This document shows, one piece after another, positions 33,600 through 44,119 of a DNA stretch of 64,000 nucleotides (position 1 is its first letter; the number at the start of each line of letters is the position of its first letter). The DNA comes from Chara braunii (taxonomy: Eukaryota; Streptophyta; Charophyceae; Charales; Characeae). The DNA is taken from positions 425,625 through 489,624 of the forward strand of contig BFEA01000594.1 in NCBI GenBank assembly GCA_003427395.1. Reading direction: 5' to 3'. The notes under the pieces were generated by a model. That model did no database searches and was not told the origin of the DNA. It saw only the letters and a program-made list of their open reading frames with translations. Both the position numbers and the translations under genes were made by a program.

Positions 33600-35940
33600 C
33601 AATAGTATGAGTGATAAAAGTGAGAAATTTATTATGTTGATCACCCTTTAAGATGAGTAATATAATTTATGAGCACTGAGACAATAGCAATTTGCCTTGG
33701 AGTGGTAATCTGCAGTTGTGAGAAACTTTCTCAATTCATTATTAGAACCTAGTCAATATTCTGATTAGTGACCCTTAGCTACGCAAGACTCAGAATAAGA
33801 TAAAATGATCGATGTGGAAAAGTGTAAGAGTCCAAACTATCATTGATTTCTCCATTTGAGTTGAAGGTGATTGACACCACTTTGAAAATTTTGCAAATTG
33901 TGACGAATTGCAAATTACACACTTGCATTCCAACGAGTATTTAAACCACTAGTACTTGAAGATATATCTTTTTCGAGCCTTGAATATCTTTATGCATCAT
34001 TTCATACCAATCCTATGGTGAGCAAAACGTTTCGGGTACGCATTTTGATTTTTATTATTTTTTTGTCCGCGTTTTTTATAGTTTCTACCGCATTATATAT
34101 CAAATGTGTAAAATCATCATTAATTTTTCGCTTTAAAATGAATCATACCAAACATACTATTTTTCACGTCTCTTTTTGCCCTCGTTTCATGCTCGGCTTA
34201 AAAATTTTCTTATTACCCTATAATCGTTTTACCTGTTTACTAAATCTATAGGACGAACGAATATGAATATTTTGCTTAAATGTCTAAAATACAATAAAAT
34301 CAAATATCTACCTATAAATTCGTTTCCGACCTAAACTGACTATTAAATGTTTCTACCTCATACAACTATCGTCACTACGTGTATGACACTAACTTGTAAC
34401 TTTTAGATATTTATGTCATACTGGAAGTTTAGTCCAACAGGTTAATGTAGCAGTATTAATGTAATAGGTATGATTTATTATAAGTTTTTATTGAGTGGTT
34501 GTTTAAAGTCTTTTTGTGACACTCATTTAGAGTTAACAATCGTTATATCTTATTTTGCATAACATCATTTTAATAAATTATACAATGAAAATGTTTTTTA
34601 TCTGAATACCGACGTTGCTGATTTTGAGTGTGTTGCGGGACAATACTAGTCCTTCTAAGGGGACTCTAAGTGACGTTAGTGGATGCAAGGTAATATTGAG
34701 TTGGCGTTACTGGTCTACCAGCTTGTGAAGTTGGACACCAGTGTTTAGGACCGAACATTATAACTAATTATGTTAAATGTCACTCGAAGAGGGTTGTTGA
34801 GGACGCAAAGACTTATAAAGTTTTGTTAAATTGTGCTTTGAGTTTTCAAAAAATGGTTTAATTTTCAATAACGATTTTTATTACTATTTTTTTTTTTTTT
34901 TAATTTCAGAATGAAAAATGTTTTATATCATTATCATTGATTTCTCATTGGCTATTGTGCAAACGTTGTACATCTTGTTTTTCGGTGTGGCATAAATTTA
35001 TCTCAAAATAATTTATGCAATCTCTTACATGTTAGTTATATAATTAGTTTTTATTGAGTAGTCTCACAATATCCATACGGATGTCAGATTTTCAGTGGTT
35101 TTTCAATGTCTCTGCCTAATATGTATAATTTTCTTAAGACTTTTAATATATTGTTTTTTTTTAAAAACATATTTTGACGTATTGAGCCAGTGGGTAAAAT
35201 TATATTTATGGACCAACTCATTAAGTTTATTATCGAATTCAATACTGTGCATTTTTTTTTTTGCTTATGTCTTTGTATCCGTATTCAAACAAGATGTAGT
35301 AACAATTTATAACATTTTATGTCGGAATTTGTAGAGTTTAACAATATAGTTTATCTCAGTTGTTGAGATTGAAAATTCATGTTTTTTACATAAATAAATT
35401 TTATTTTAATAATTATTCATGATAGTACTATCTTTGGTTTCTTTTTTTTTCCAGGTTTTTCGGGTAATCTCGGTTGGCGTGTTAGTGTTAAATATGAAAT
35501 TGCATTTTAATGATCTGCTTCATTTTTATTTTTTTTTTAAATACTTTCACCAACTGTATTTAATATTTTTCTCACTCTTGTTTTTCATCACATGTAGAAA
35601 AACTTAGTTGTATCTACTTCTTTTTACCTTAGTTTTACATTCCATTAATGACAAAGATATTTACATCAAGGGTTGTATTGTTGAAAATTGACAGTCACTA
35701 TCTCATAGTTGATGGTGCGGAAGCATTGACTGCTTGCTAGTGTAGATAAGTCTATAATATTTTGTTTAAGGTAATTTTAGAGGTTGAATTGTTCTTTTAT
35801 GTTTTGATTGGTTTTATGTGTTTAATTTGTACAAGTGTCGTCATCGTGAACACTGAATTTGTTATTCACAACACGAATGCTCACCGGATCTCTACGCCAA
35901 CAATAGTTTTTATGTATTATAGATTTAAAAAATGAGGTAG
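33600..35940. other. AT-rich region, no gene recognised
   Basis: Frames here are short and hydrophobic because of T-richness. I see poly(T) runs and no recognisable protein, RNA or terminal repeat. It may be further gypsy or LTR decay. Confidence 0.4.
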
Positions 35941-35944
35941 GTTT

Positions 35945-36510
<566 letters not shown>

Positions 36511-37149
36511 TCTTCCTAGGTAAACTTAGTTTTATTTTGATCACACGATGATGAGTATACTCGAGCACCCTAAGCTTCGCTGCTTTGAGATCGTGCACTA
36601 TAAAGGTATAATTAATCTTATTTTTTTCTCTTTTTATTATTTTTATTTACAGTCACGATCATTTTAGAGTTAAAATAACATTGTAGAATAATATCGGATA
36701 ATACGACGATTTATACCCTCATCTCGTCACTCTCTATATTACGGTAAGGGGACTGGGTGCTCGCATATTAGCGTAAATTTTCATTATAATATTTATCACT
36801 AACTCACGTCGGGATCGTAAAGTCACTGTGTTAAACCATCAGAGGGTTTGCTGGATTTCGACGTCGAACGTCGTAGTTTGAATTGTTTTATGTTAGGTAT
36901 CTAAGTAATCTGTGATAATTTAAAATTACCACGACTGTTTGTCACAAGGTTAGCTATCTTGTCGATTGCGTTTTGGTCAACTAAAGTATTTTTGAAATAT
37001 TGTCAAACGTATAAGTTTTGATTTTACTAAACCTTATATTTTTTATCGTAGGTTCACTCCAAATATTTTTTTTGCAGGTATTTCAATCTTATCAAGTCAT
37101 TTATCAAAAGTTACTTAGTGGATAATATGATATTTCTAAAGTGAAAATA

Positions 37150-37262
37150 ACGAAGAGGTGCAACTTGCTGACCTAGCTCGGTTGGTACACCCATGAATTG
37201 TTAAAATACAGATTTTAGTTCAAACTACGTTGGGAGCAGATGAGTGAACTACTACGATCCTA
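37150..37262 (+). repeat. Possible tRNA-derived SINE fragment
   Basis: Perfect box A TAGCTCGGTTGG (37174-37185) and near-perfect box B AGTTCAAACT (37217-37226), 43 bp apart, as in tRNA-derived promoters. No closed acceptor stem is visible. Probably a SINE or tRNA pseudogene. Confidence 0.4.
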
Positions 37263-37538
37263 AATTACTAAGGACTCGTAATTTACATAATGACATTTTA
37301 AGGTGGTGCCCCTTTTACAAAAAGAAAAGAAGAAAGAACATGAAGAATAAAATAATGAGCAAATACCTCCTAATTTTTTTATTTTTATTTTTTTAAACCA
37401 CCACTACCTTTCACAAGCAAACACAAAACTAGTCTTGTAGCCTACAATTTGGAATTCGTGGTCTCGAGGCAGGCCCGACCTCCATCACCAAGATTCGAAT
37501 AAATTCAGCCTGAGGAGAAAAAAAAAAATCCGACAGCG

Positions 37539-37723
37539 ATGTCGGGGAAGCTTCTCATGGGGGCATAGTAGTACTTGTACTTTCCATAATGCATTAGGTT
37601 ACTAATAGGGGAACATTAGTACATGTTTTTTTTTTTCTTTTTTTGTATTAATGTTCGCCTATTAGTGTGATTGTGCCCCCGGTGAGGACCTTCCCCGACA
37701 TGTACTAATGTTCCCCTATTAGT
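37539..37723. mobile_element. Nested foldback element
   Basis: Ends TGTCGGGGAAGCTTCTCA and (reversed) TGTCGGGGAAGGTCCTCA define a foldback of about 162 bp with matching GGGGGCA and ACTAATAGG-GAACATTA blocks in the arms. A second exact 25-bp inverted pair, 37601-37625 against 37699-37723, overlaps it. A T-rich loop (37626-37650) separates the arms. No clear target duplication. Confidence 0.6.
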
Positions 37724-38313
37724 GGCCTCGGTGAAGGCGTCGCAAGCGAGGCAGGGCGCAATCCACGGGGGGCGGCAACACCCTCATCGAGGACATAATC
37801 ATAATAGCACTGAAGCACAGTGTATATGAGCGGTGTCGAGGCAGAAACCCTGACAAGGGTATCTGCCTGTGTTTTTCAACGTCGGGCGTTGTCTGACCTT
37901 CTCACTTAATTAGAAGACTTGATGAGATTGACGTTGCCAAAGTTTATCCAGACCAGCGATATGACTGAAAGACTTGAACTTTTTGAACCTGACGTCGTCA
38001 ACGCAGGACGACACCGACATCCGTGCGGGATAACGGGGGTCGGCACTGTCATCCGCGGGTTTCGACGAGGCCGCGCTGGTGTGAGGTCGTGGGGAAACTA
38101 ACAGTCGCGCGATTCAGGGCCTAAGCGGGCCAAGAAGGGGTCGTTGCGGCAAGATGGACCGCGGCGTGAAGGGATGGCTTAGGGTCCATACGGCTTTTGC
38201 GCCAAGGACCCGGGGGCGAAGGCATTGTGGCCGGCTAAGTACGGCAGCTGTTCAAGCTGTCGGCCGCCGACCCCGCCTGCCAACCACGGCAACAATCCGA
38301 CTTAGCAGGCATA

Positions 38314-38368
38314 GCCTGCTAGGCGTTAGCAAGGGGCCTGCTAGGCATTAGCAAGGGGCCTACTGGGC
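38314..38368. repeat. 22-bp tandem repeat (2.5 copies)
   Basis: Units at 38314-38335 and 38336-38357 differ by one base, followed by a partial unit; core GCCTGCTAGGC, itself a near palindrome. Confidence 0.85.
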
Positions 38369-38413
38369 ACGAGGAGCCCTTCATATGGAAGGGCCGCTCC
38401 TTTTCTTTATGTG

Positions 38414-38509
38414 AAAAGGAACTAGCCGAGTAGGTACCGTCGCCAGATTATTACCCTGCAGACATGAGGATCGAACCTAACAACCTCCACTACTGGGCTA
38501 GCTCCTTTT
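38414..38509 (+). repeat. tRNA-like module in copy A2
   Basis: Perfect box A TAGCCGAGTAGG (38423-38434) and box B GGATCGAACC (38468-38477), bounded by AAAAGGAACTAGCC and GGGCTAGCTCCTTTT; the outer stem pairs at 18 of 20 positions including AGTAG/CTACT. Same module as 10583-10675 and 10766-10858, but the anticodon-loop text differs (ATTATTACC). Confidence 0.5.
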
Positions 38510-38536
38510 GGAGCAGCCCGCGATTTGGCAAGAGGT

Positions 38537-38590
38537 GCGGCCGATTTCTGGCCGTGCGATCTTCGAGATCGCGCGGCTGAAATCAGTCGC
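38537..38590 (+). other. Large conserved stem-loop, copy A2
   Basis: GCGGCCGATTTC pairs with GAAATCAGTCGC (10 of 12), then CCGTGCGATC with GATCGCGCGG around a short loop. Equivalent of 10885-10940 with different stem bases. Confidence 0.6.
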
Positions 38591-38717
38591 GATGGGGTGA
38601 TATGGCCCTTTCACGAGGATGACACGCATGAATTTTTTTTTTTACCTTTTGAAAAAAAAAAAAAAAAAAAAAAAAAAACTTACCTGTCCCGTATCTGGAC
38701 GCCTGAGCGCCCAGATA

Positions 38718-38959
38718 NNNNNNNNNNNNNNNNNNNNNNNNNNNNNNNNNNNNNNNNNNNNNNNNNNNNNNNNNNNNNNNNNNNNNNNNNNNNNNNNNNN
38801 NNNNNNNNNNNNNNNNNNNNNNNNNNNNNNNNNNNNNNNNNNNNNNNNNNNNNNNNNNNNNNNNNNNNNNNNNNNNNNNNNNNNNNNNNNNNNNNNNNNN
38901 NNNNNNNNNNNNNNNNNNNNNNNNNNNNNNNNNNNNNNNNNNNNNNNNNNNNNNNNNNN
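38718..38959. other. Assembly gap (242 N)
   Basis: Unresolved bases inside family-A copy A2, between the poly(A) tract and the GCGCCA hairpin. Confidence 0.99.
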
Positions 38960-38969
38960 AACGAAAACG

Positions 38970-39330
38970 ACGCGCCACTTGGCGCGTTCTGAAGTTAACT
39001 GGGACTTGAAGTTCCCAGTAGTGCTACAGGCGCCCGTTTGAAACGGACAGCCACTTTTTGGTAGGTTTTTTTCCTTTCTTTCTTTTGTTTTTTTGTTAGA
39101 TGCTTAGATTTTTTTTAGATTTTTTTTTCTTAGATTTGGTTTAAATCTTTATTTTTTTCCTTTTTTATTTTTATTTTTTTGTACCCGTTCATTTTAAACG
39201 AACGGGCAGATAGGTCTGTGCCGACGGTTTCGTTGGACTTCCACCGACTCATTAGGGGGCTTAGCCCCGACGGCCCATCTGCGGATGGGCGGATGAACCT
39301 GACGCCCGTGGGCGGCTACGTTCAGGATCC
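38970..39330. other. Hairpin series, copy A2
   Basis: Consecutive stems: ACGCGCCA/TGGCGCGT (38970-38987), ACTGGGA..TCCCAGT (38998-39019), CCCGTTC/GAACGGG (near 39185), GTTGG/CCGAC, GGGGC/GCCCC, GCCCATC/GATGGGC, and TGAAC/GTTCA enclosing GCCC/GGGC. Each lies where A1 units 11161 and 12001 have their own differently spelled stem. Confidence 0.6.
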
Positions 39331-39332
39331 TT

Positions 39333-39416
<84 letters not shown>

Positions 39417-39433
39417 GGAGAGAGAGGGAGAGA
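39331..39433. repeat. (GA)n microsatellite
   Basis: About 100 bp of GA with few interruptions inside copy A2; A1 has a shorter GA tract at the corresponding place (12399-12430). Confidence 0.98.
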
Positions 39434-39482
39434 CCAACACTGGGCCCGTTGGGTTTTAAAAACGGGCTGCAGTGTTCGCCTG

Positions 39483-39524
39483 CGCGCCCGAACCTGGCGC
39501 TGAGAGCGTCCGGGTACGGGCGCG
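39483..39524. other. Long three-part hairpin, copy A2
   Basis: CGCGCCCG/CGGGCGCG, then ACCTGG against CCGGGT, then CGCT/AGCG form a nearly continuous 20-bp stem. CCCGAACCTGG is shared with A1 at 11516 and 12355, where pairing is weaker. Confidence 0.6.
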
Positions 39525-39743
39525 AGGCAACGGGGGAAAAGAAGACCCTGTTGAGCTTGACTCTAGTTCGACTCTGTGAAATGACTTGAAAGAGGGGGGG
39601 GGATGTGCTCGTTCGTCTCTCAGACGACGAGCTGCCCCTGCCTGTGAGAGGGGGGGGGAAAAAAAAAACGAAAAGAAAAAAAAAAAGGGAGGAAGTTAGA
39701 AAAAAAAAAAAAAGAAACGGTCGCGGATCTAGTCGCGGCCTCG

Positions 39744-39952
39744 GTCCAGATGCAAGTTTAGAAGCATCTGGACTGTGAATAGACTGCAGACTGTTGGGTT
39801 CAACAGTCTGCTTGAAAATGGCTGAGTACAACCTTGTGTGTTCTGCATCTGGCCGCGGGTGAAGGCCAGATGCACTGTCAAAGGTCATAACTTGGTTCCC
39901 CTAGGGGAACATCAAGTCCCTTGGCCCTTGATCATGAGTTTGATCAAGGGCC
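39744..39952. other. Five perfect hairpins upstream of the A2 TATA box
   Basis: GTCCAGATGC/GCATCTGGAC (39744-39773), GCAGACTGTT/AACAGTCTGC (39786-39811), CATCTGGCC/GGCCAGATG (39846-39872), GTTCCCC/GGGGAAC (39895-39910) and GGCCCTTGATC/GATCAAGGGCC (39923-39952). All stems are 7-11 bp without mismatch. They precede the TATA box by 60-270 bp, as the different hairpins of A1 do. Confidence 0.75.
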
Positions 39953-40010
39953 AGGCTCTATTCCAGGATTTGGTTGGGGACAAAGCAGCTGCCCTCAGCC
40001 TTCGGCCAGC

Positions 40011-40018
40011 TATAAAAG
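40011..40018 (+). promoter_or_regulatory. TATA box of family-A copy A2
   Basis: CTATAAAAG in a good TATA context, aligned with the A1 TATA box at 13515. Transcription would be expected to start about 30 bp downstream, before the shared GTTGGAG-TCTGCGG leader motif (40107-40130; 13599-13650 in A1). Confidence 0.6.
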
Positions 40019-40246
40019 CATGCCACCCAGCAGCCTCACTTTTGTGGCAATGCTGCTGAGGCATTCTACTTGAGTAGATGCTGGATGGCTGGCTGCTGGT
40101 GTGATGAGGCGAAGTGTTGGAGGTCTGCGGTAGAACTTGGAGGAAGGAGGAGGCAGCCATAGCTAAAGGCTAGGAGCTTTTTGCCCTACCTTCCGTGTTG
40201 TGTTGCAGGCTATGGGGAAGCCGTAGCCTTGAGGCTGCTGCTGGAT

Positions 40247-40440
40247 TTGGCGGTACGGCGGAAGCGCTGCCGAAATTGTGCAGCGGCAGCGCTGGGTTTC
40301 TTGGCGGTACGGCGGAAGCGCTGCCGAAATTGTGCGGCGGCAGCGCTGTTTTTTTTGGCGGTACAGCGAAAGTGCTGTCGAATTCTTGCAGCGGCAACAC
40401 CGATTTTCTTGGCGGTACGGCGCGGGTGCTACTGGATTAT
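40247..40440 (+). repeat. 54-bp tandem hairpin repeats in the A2 leader
   Basis: Units begin TTGGCGGTAC at 40247, 40301, 40355 and 40409. Each full unit holds GCGCTGCCG followed by CGGCAGCGC, an 8-9 bp stem; the third unit is weaker and the fourth partial. The period is a multiple of three, so all frames stay open and give artificial 18-residue repeats (GGTAEALPKLC). Confidence 0.85.
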
Positions 40441-40905
40441 GTGGCAACAGTATTTTGCACAGGACTGCGAGAAGAGGGGTTGGACGTTGCCGCAGAGACG
40501 ATACCGCCAAGGTGGAAGTGCACTTTGTAATAGAAAGAGTGTGGCGATCGTCTTGTTGAGGACGTGCGGCACGCGATACCTGTAAGGACTGTTAAGGCCG
40601 CTGTTATTTTTTTTGCGGCATACCGAGTAAGCGGGGATTAAGTCCGAGACCACCTGGCTTGGTATTTGGTGGGTTGAATCGGTGAAGTATTTGGTGGAAG
40701 GTGTGACATTGAGACTGCGGGATTTGAGAGTGTGACGCCCTCCTCAACGGCGGGCTCGCTTCTGTATTGGTGAGCGACGCCTGAGTCAGAGGTGGTGGTT
40801 GAAGGAGGGTGTGACCCAACCTTGTGAGTGGCCACAACGAGAGTTTTGCNGCCGAACTTTTTTCAGCGAATACTTGGCTTTCTTGAGTGAGCCTTCAAGA
40901 AATTT

Positions 40906-40918
40906 ACTCAAGGTCAGT
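40906..40918 (+). promoter_or_regulatory. Leader splice-donor-like site, copy A2
   Basis: ACTCAAG|GTCAGT aligns with ACTCAAG|GTTAGT of A1 (14690). It lies about 900 nt downstream of the TATA box and 1.0 kb before ORF B. Confidence 0.4.
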
Positions 40919-41923
40919 GCGACTCAGCTCCTTTGCACACCCGCGTGAACCCATACCTTGCATGACCTTGCTTTGAATTCGTGGGAAAGGGTAGAGTGAG
41001 AGTGTGATGTCATGCGTGTGGAGAAAAAACTGACTTGTTTGAGGGATGGATGAATATCTTGATTGTTTCTTTTCTTGGTTGTGCAGGTAGGTTGGGGGAT
41101 GCATGTGAGAAGGGATCAGCATTGTTTGCTCGAGATAATAATGGGGATGCTTACCTCTCTCCCACTCAACCTGAATGCATGTGATGGAAAAGACGAGGAA
41201 CAAAAATAATAACGGGAGTGCGAACGGATGGGTGCCAGAAGAACAAAGGCCGTAGGAAAATTAAAAGAAGAGAAGACAAGGGAACACCTTAGTATCTTCC
41301 CAAGGACTTCCCCATTCTATCCCGAACGACCATTATCCTTCTATGCCAGTCTAAAAATATTTTACTTCTTTCTCTTCTTGATTCGTCTAAGTCGACCCTT
41401 AGCCGGGAGGGCATAGAGCGGTCATGTGCACCTAGGGTCTAGGCTTCCTTCCTCTAGGAGGTATCTGAGGCGGGGGTTCGTTGCCTTAGGGGTCAGCCCT
41501 GTTATCGACTCGGAGCGGACCGCTTATGCGGGGGGATACCATGCTGTTGCAGTGGAGCCAGCCCAACTTCTGAGTCCTGAACAATGTCTTCGGGCGAAGG
41601 GGAGGGGTATTCCAAACCACTTCCTAGAGGGTAGGGTGTCTTGAAGCTAGGAGCAGTCGCCTCCTCGTGCTTTCAGGAAAAGGGGAGGCTGAATCTAGTA
41701 CCCTGCTGGGTGGCCGTTTTAGGAGCCACCAACGCGTGGGAGGGTTGGCGCCACAAGAAGCCCAGCCGGTGATTCAACTAGTGTTAAAGGAAGTGCAAAT
41801 AGGCACTACTTCCGCGGACGGACCGTGACGCAAGAATCACGGCCCAAAAAGGGGAGTGGAGATTGAATATGAAAANGGGTATATCTAAATTTACTCTGAC
41901 AGAGTTACCGCTTCGTCGTTCAG

Positions 41924-42427
41924 ATGCTTGCGGAAACGGTGATCCTCCGACTATTCAGCACACACGAGGCGGCGGCTAATTGGCTAGCGATGCCGACACG
42001 ATCCCGCGCCGGCATGACACGAAAAGGAAGGCTGGTGTACAACCCCCTTGAGGTTTACTCGGAACGGGATGTGCCACGATTCTGGGACGGGAGCGTGAGG
42101 AAACCACCGCTGAGTTCTATTTTCTTGGCTTAGCTAGGCCAGCGTATTGTGCGATATGATTTTGCGCCTCCTAATCCATCACGAGATTATGGAGACATGA
42201 ACCTAGTTGTGGTTCACGAGGACTTTCCGGGAGTAGAGAACATTCCCGAGGTTAGGGGGATGTTCCTCCATATTATACTTCATTTGAACGATTTGCATGG
42301 TCCATTCGGCCTCCTTCATCATGTGAGACGGGTCCGAGCGAATAGATTTAATATCATTCGCTCGGAACGTTTCGACGTCACCGCGTTTTATGACAAGGCT
42401 TGTGAAATCTACAAGTGCCTCTTCTAA
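41924..42427 (+). pseudogene. ORF B, family-A copy A2 (unknown protein, one in-frame stop)
   Basis: ATG directly follows CGTTCAG (acceptor-like). The frame runs 167 codons to TAA at 42425 and is interrupted once by TAG at codon 70 (42131-42133). Visible text includes ILRLFSTHEAAANWLA, LVYNPLEVYSERDVPRFWDG, NLVVVHEDFPGVENI and LHGPFGLLHHVRRVRANR. A1 and U1/U2 have homologues. No catalytic or nucleic-acid-binding motif is recognised. The single stop, different from that of A1, could be recent decay, readthrough or a base error. ORF C starts 23 bp downstream, so the two form a compact cassette. Confidence 0.5.
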
Positions 42428-42450
42428 CAGGCGGCTCTTTCGGTGTGCAG

Positions 42451-43002
42451 ATGTCCGGCGGACGGCGAGATCTTACTCAGGCCAGATATCTACTGATTCG
42501 CGACTCTACGGACGAGGAGCAGATCCGGCGAGCGAAGCGATTATTATTGGTTCGGGGTGGAGCTCCCACACGCTGGATTGGTTTTATCGGTTTGCTCAGC
42601 GATGGGCAGGGATTCTTTCCCAACTCGTGCGCGGACGTTCGCGCCAATGTGGCCCGACTTCCGGGAGAAGTTCATAGATATACCTTGTACTTCCATCGCG
42701 CGAGCAACCTCCAATGCCTCTCTCGGGTCATTGTGAGCGTTAAAATTACCCTACGCGGGAAGCGCTACGGCGTCATCCGGATTAAGGACACCACGACCAC
42801 GCACCTTTTTCGGATGCGTCAGCCGTTCCGCGCCATAGTCTGGAAGCTCGCCTCACGGATGACTTCTCTCTATGATACGCGGAAGATCCGAGTTGTGCGA
42901 GGCGTACGTGTCTCCACCTTGACGTTTGACAACGAGGAGCTAACACGACTCGGCCGGATAGAGGCTGAGGCCCATGAGGGCCGACAGGTTTATCTCGGCT
43001 AA
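42451..43002 (+). CDS. ORF C, intact in copy A2; unknown 183-aa protein
   Basis: Open frame of 183 codons. The chosen start is the ATG right after GGTGTGCAG (acceptor-like), because U1 and U2 also start at CAG|ATG there and open MDGGRRDL against MSGGRRDL here; an in-frame GTG 36 nt upstream extends the frame but is not conserved. Residues 30-60 contain WIGFIGLLSDGQGFFP. Residues 80-135 are the best conserved: YTLYFHRASNLQCLSRVIVS, VIRIKDTTTTHLF and VWKLASRMTSLY. The protein is basic and alternates short hydrophobic strands with Arg/Lys-rich loops, giving a mixed beta-like impression. No domain family is recognised. Conservation against U2 despite DNA divergence supports real coding. Likely expressed from the element promoter by splicing. 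Confidence 0.6.
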   Translation: MSGGRRDLTQARYLLIRDSTDEEQIRRAKRLLLVRGGAPTRWIGFIGLLSDGQGFFPNSCADVRANVARLPGEVHRYTLYFHRASNLQCLSRVIVSVKITLRGKRYGVIRIKDTTTTHLFRMRQPFRAIVWKLASRMTSLYDTRKIRVVRGVRVSTLTFDNEELTRLGRIEAEAHEGRQVYLG

Positions 43003-43173
43003 GCGCACCCTCTCAAATCTGGTGTCATGGTGAGTTGTCCTTATAGTAGGGTCACGCCTATGTGACTCTACAGGGGTAATAATAACAAAAAAAAACAACG
43101 ACCTTGTGTAGGTAGGCCAACCAGATGGATAGTATCTGGATTGCCCCGATGATAGCACTATCATGCTGATGCA

Positions 43174-43455
43174 TTGAGGGGTAATCAACCACTTAAAAAT
43201 AAAAACCGAACACCTAAGGAGGTGTCGACCAAAAGAGCGAGGGCGAAGTATCAGGAGATGAAACATCTCCATGCCAAGTATCTGGTGTTGGGGATGGGTA
43301 CTTCGTCATTCGTGGAACGGAGAGAGTATTTATTGCCTAGGAGGACGAATCGACCGACAGAATTGTCAGTCGCTCCCCCGAATAGATGTATGCGGTACAA
43401 CAATATGGTCGAACCGAGAGTTCAAACACCGACCAGGAGCCAGATCACCTGTTGA
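43174..43455 (+). CDS. Short basic ORF downstream of ORF C
   Basis: About 90 codons from a weak TTG start; Lys/Arg-rich first half (KEVSTKRARAKYQ). U1 has a Lys-rich open frame at the same place (17520-17714), but the residues do not align well. It could be a third element protein or chance. Low confidence. Confidence 0.15.
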   Translation: MRGNQPLKNKNRTPKEVSTKRARAKYQEMKHLHAKYLVLGMGTSSFVERREYLLPRRTNRPTELSVAPPNRCMRYNNMVEPRVQTPTRSQITC

Positions 43456-43819
43456 TCTGCATGGTATCAGCGGTATTTATTTATATAAGTTGTGCGTGAC
43501 GGATCTTCCATCCTCGGATGGCAGCAACATTGTCTCTCCGGTCATGCAAGCAGGAAATGATAACCTTGGCAGGTCGTCTCGTCAAGTCGAAATGTTGGTT
43601 ATGAGTATGAGATTATAACGGGACTAGGATTATACATTCGATTTCATGTTTGGTCGAGGCCGTCCTAATCGATCGATGCTCGTTCGTACCGAAGAGATCA
43701 GCGCCCTCGGGAACGGACGACGTTCGGGTCCACTTGGCGTTAACCAAGCGTACCTATACTTCAACGAGCGAGCAAACGCCCTCGGCTGACCTACCTCTGC
43801 AATTGCATGTAAAAGCTTT

Positions 43820-43990
43820 CGCACGTGGGTCGGTAGCTCGGCGGGGATACGCCCCTAAGGGTGGTGACAACCCCTTAGGGAAGATAAGTTGTGCCCCGCA
43901 AAAACCTATCTTGTCGTAGGGGACCGCGGTATGTATAGCTGACGCACCCGGTTAGAGTGGCGAAGGGACAATGCGACCTCGTCCGTCTCA
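43820..43990. other. Family-A 3' conserved segment with CCTAAGG stem (A2)
   Basis: TCGGTAGCTCGGCGGGGATA, then CCCTAAGG and CCTTAGGG separated by 13 nt. It is shared with U1, U2, the inverted fragment at 25.7-26.1 kb and the decayed one at 32.4 kb. Being the most widely shared block in the window, it may mark the element's 3' untranslated or terminal region. Confidence 0.5.
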
Positions 43991-44119
43991 GCGGTCCGCG
44001 AGATTATTTCTGCATCGTCCTAAGTTGTCTCTCGATTATGTTTTTCTAACTCATGCGTGACATAGCCGGGAGGGCCCTCGTTCACGCGAGGGCCGATGCG
44101 CTCGACAGCGGTATCAAGG

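Larger units (their letters stand above)
37834..44115 (+). mobile_element. Family-A element, copy A2 (most complete)
   Basis: Begins TGTCGAGG and CAGAAACCCTGACAAGGG. In order it contains a 22-bp repeat, a tRNA-like module, a large stem-loop, poly(A), a gap, a hairpin series with (GA)n, a TATA box (40011), 54-bp leader hairpin repeats, a leader donor (40913), ORF B, ORF C, a short poly(A), and the CCTAAGG 3' segment. Near 44108 a GCGGTATCAAGG motif may be the beginning of a degraded second LTR. No RT, integrase or protease is visible, so it is probably non-autonomous. Confidence 0.6.

Noticed and set aside
39331-39888. 185-codon minus-strand ORF
   Set aside because: Ends in Leu-Ser repeats from (GA)n and overlaps the non-coding hairpin region of family A.
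40181-40585. Overlapping ORFs with GGTAEALPKLC-type repeats
   Set aside because: The 54-bp repeat keeps all frames open; the conserved feature between copies is the hairpin, not a protein.
43630-43824. Minus-strand ORF in the family-A 3' segment (also 22444-22641 and 17977-18174)
   Set aside because: It uses a GTG start and diverges after about 25 residues; the partly shared frame could also reflect DNA conservation, so it is kept only as a question under the CCTAAGG finding.
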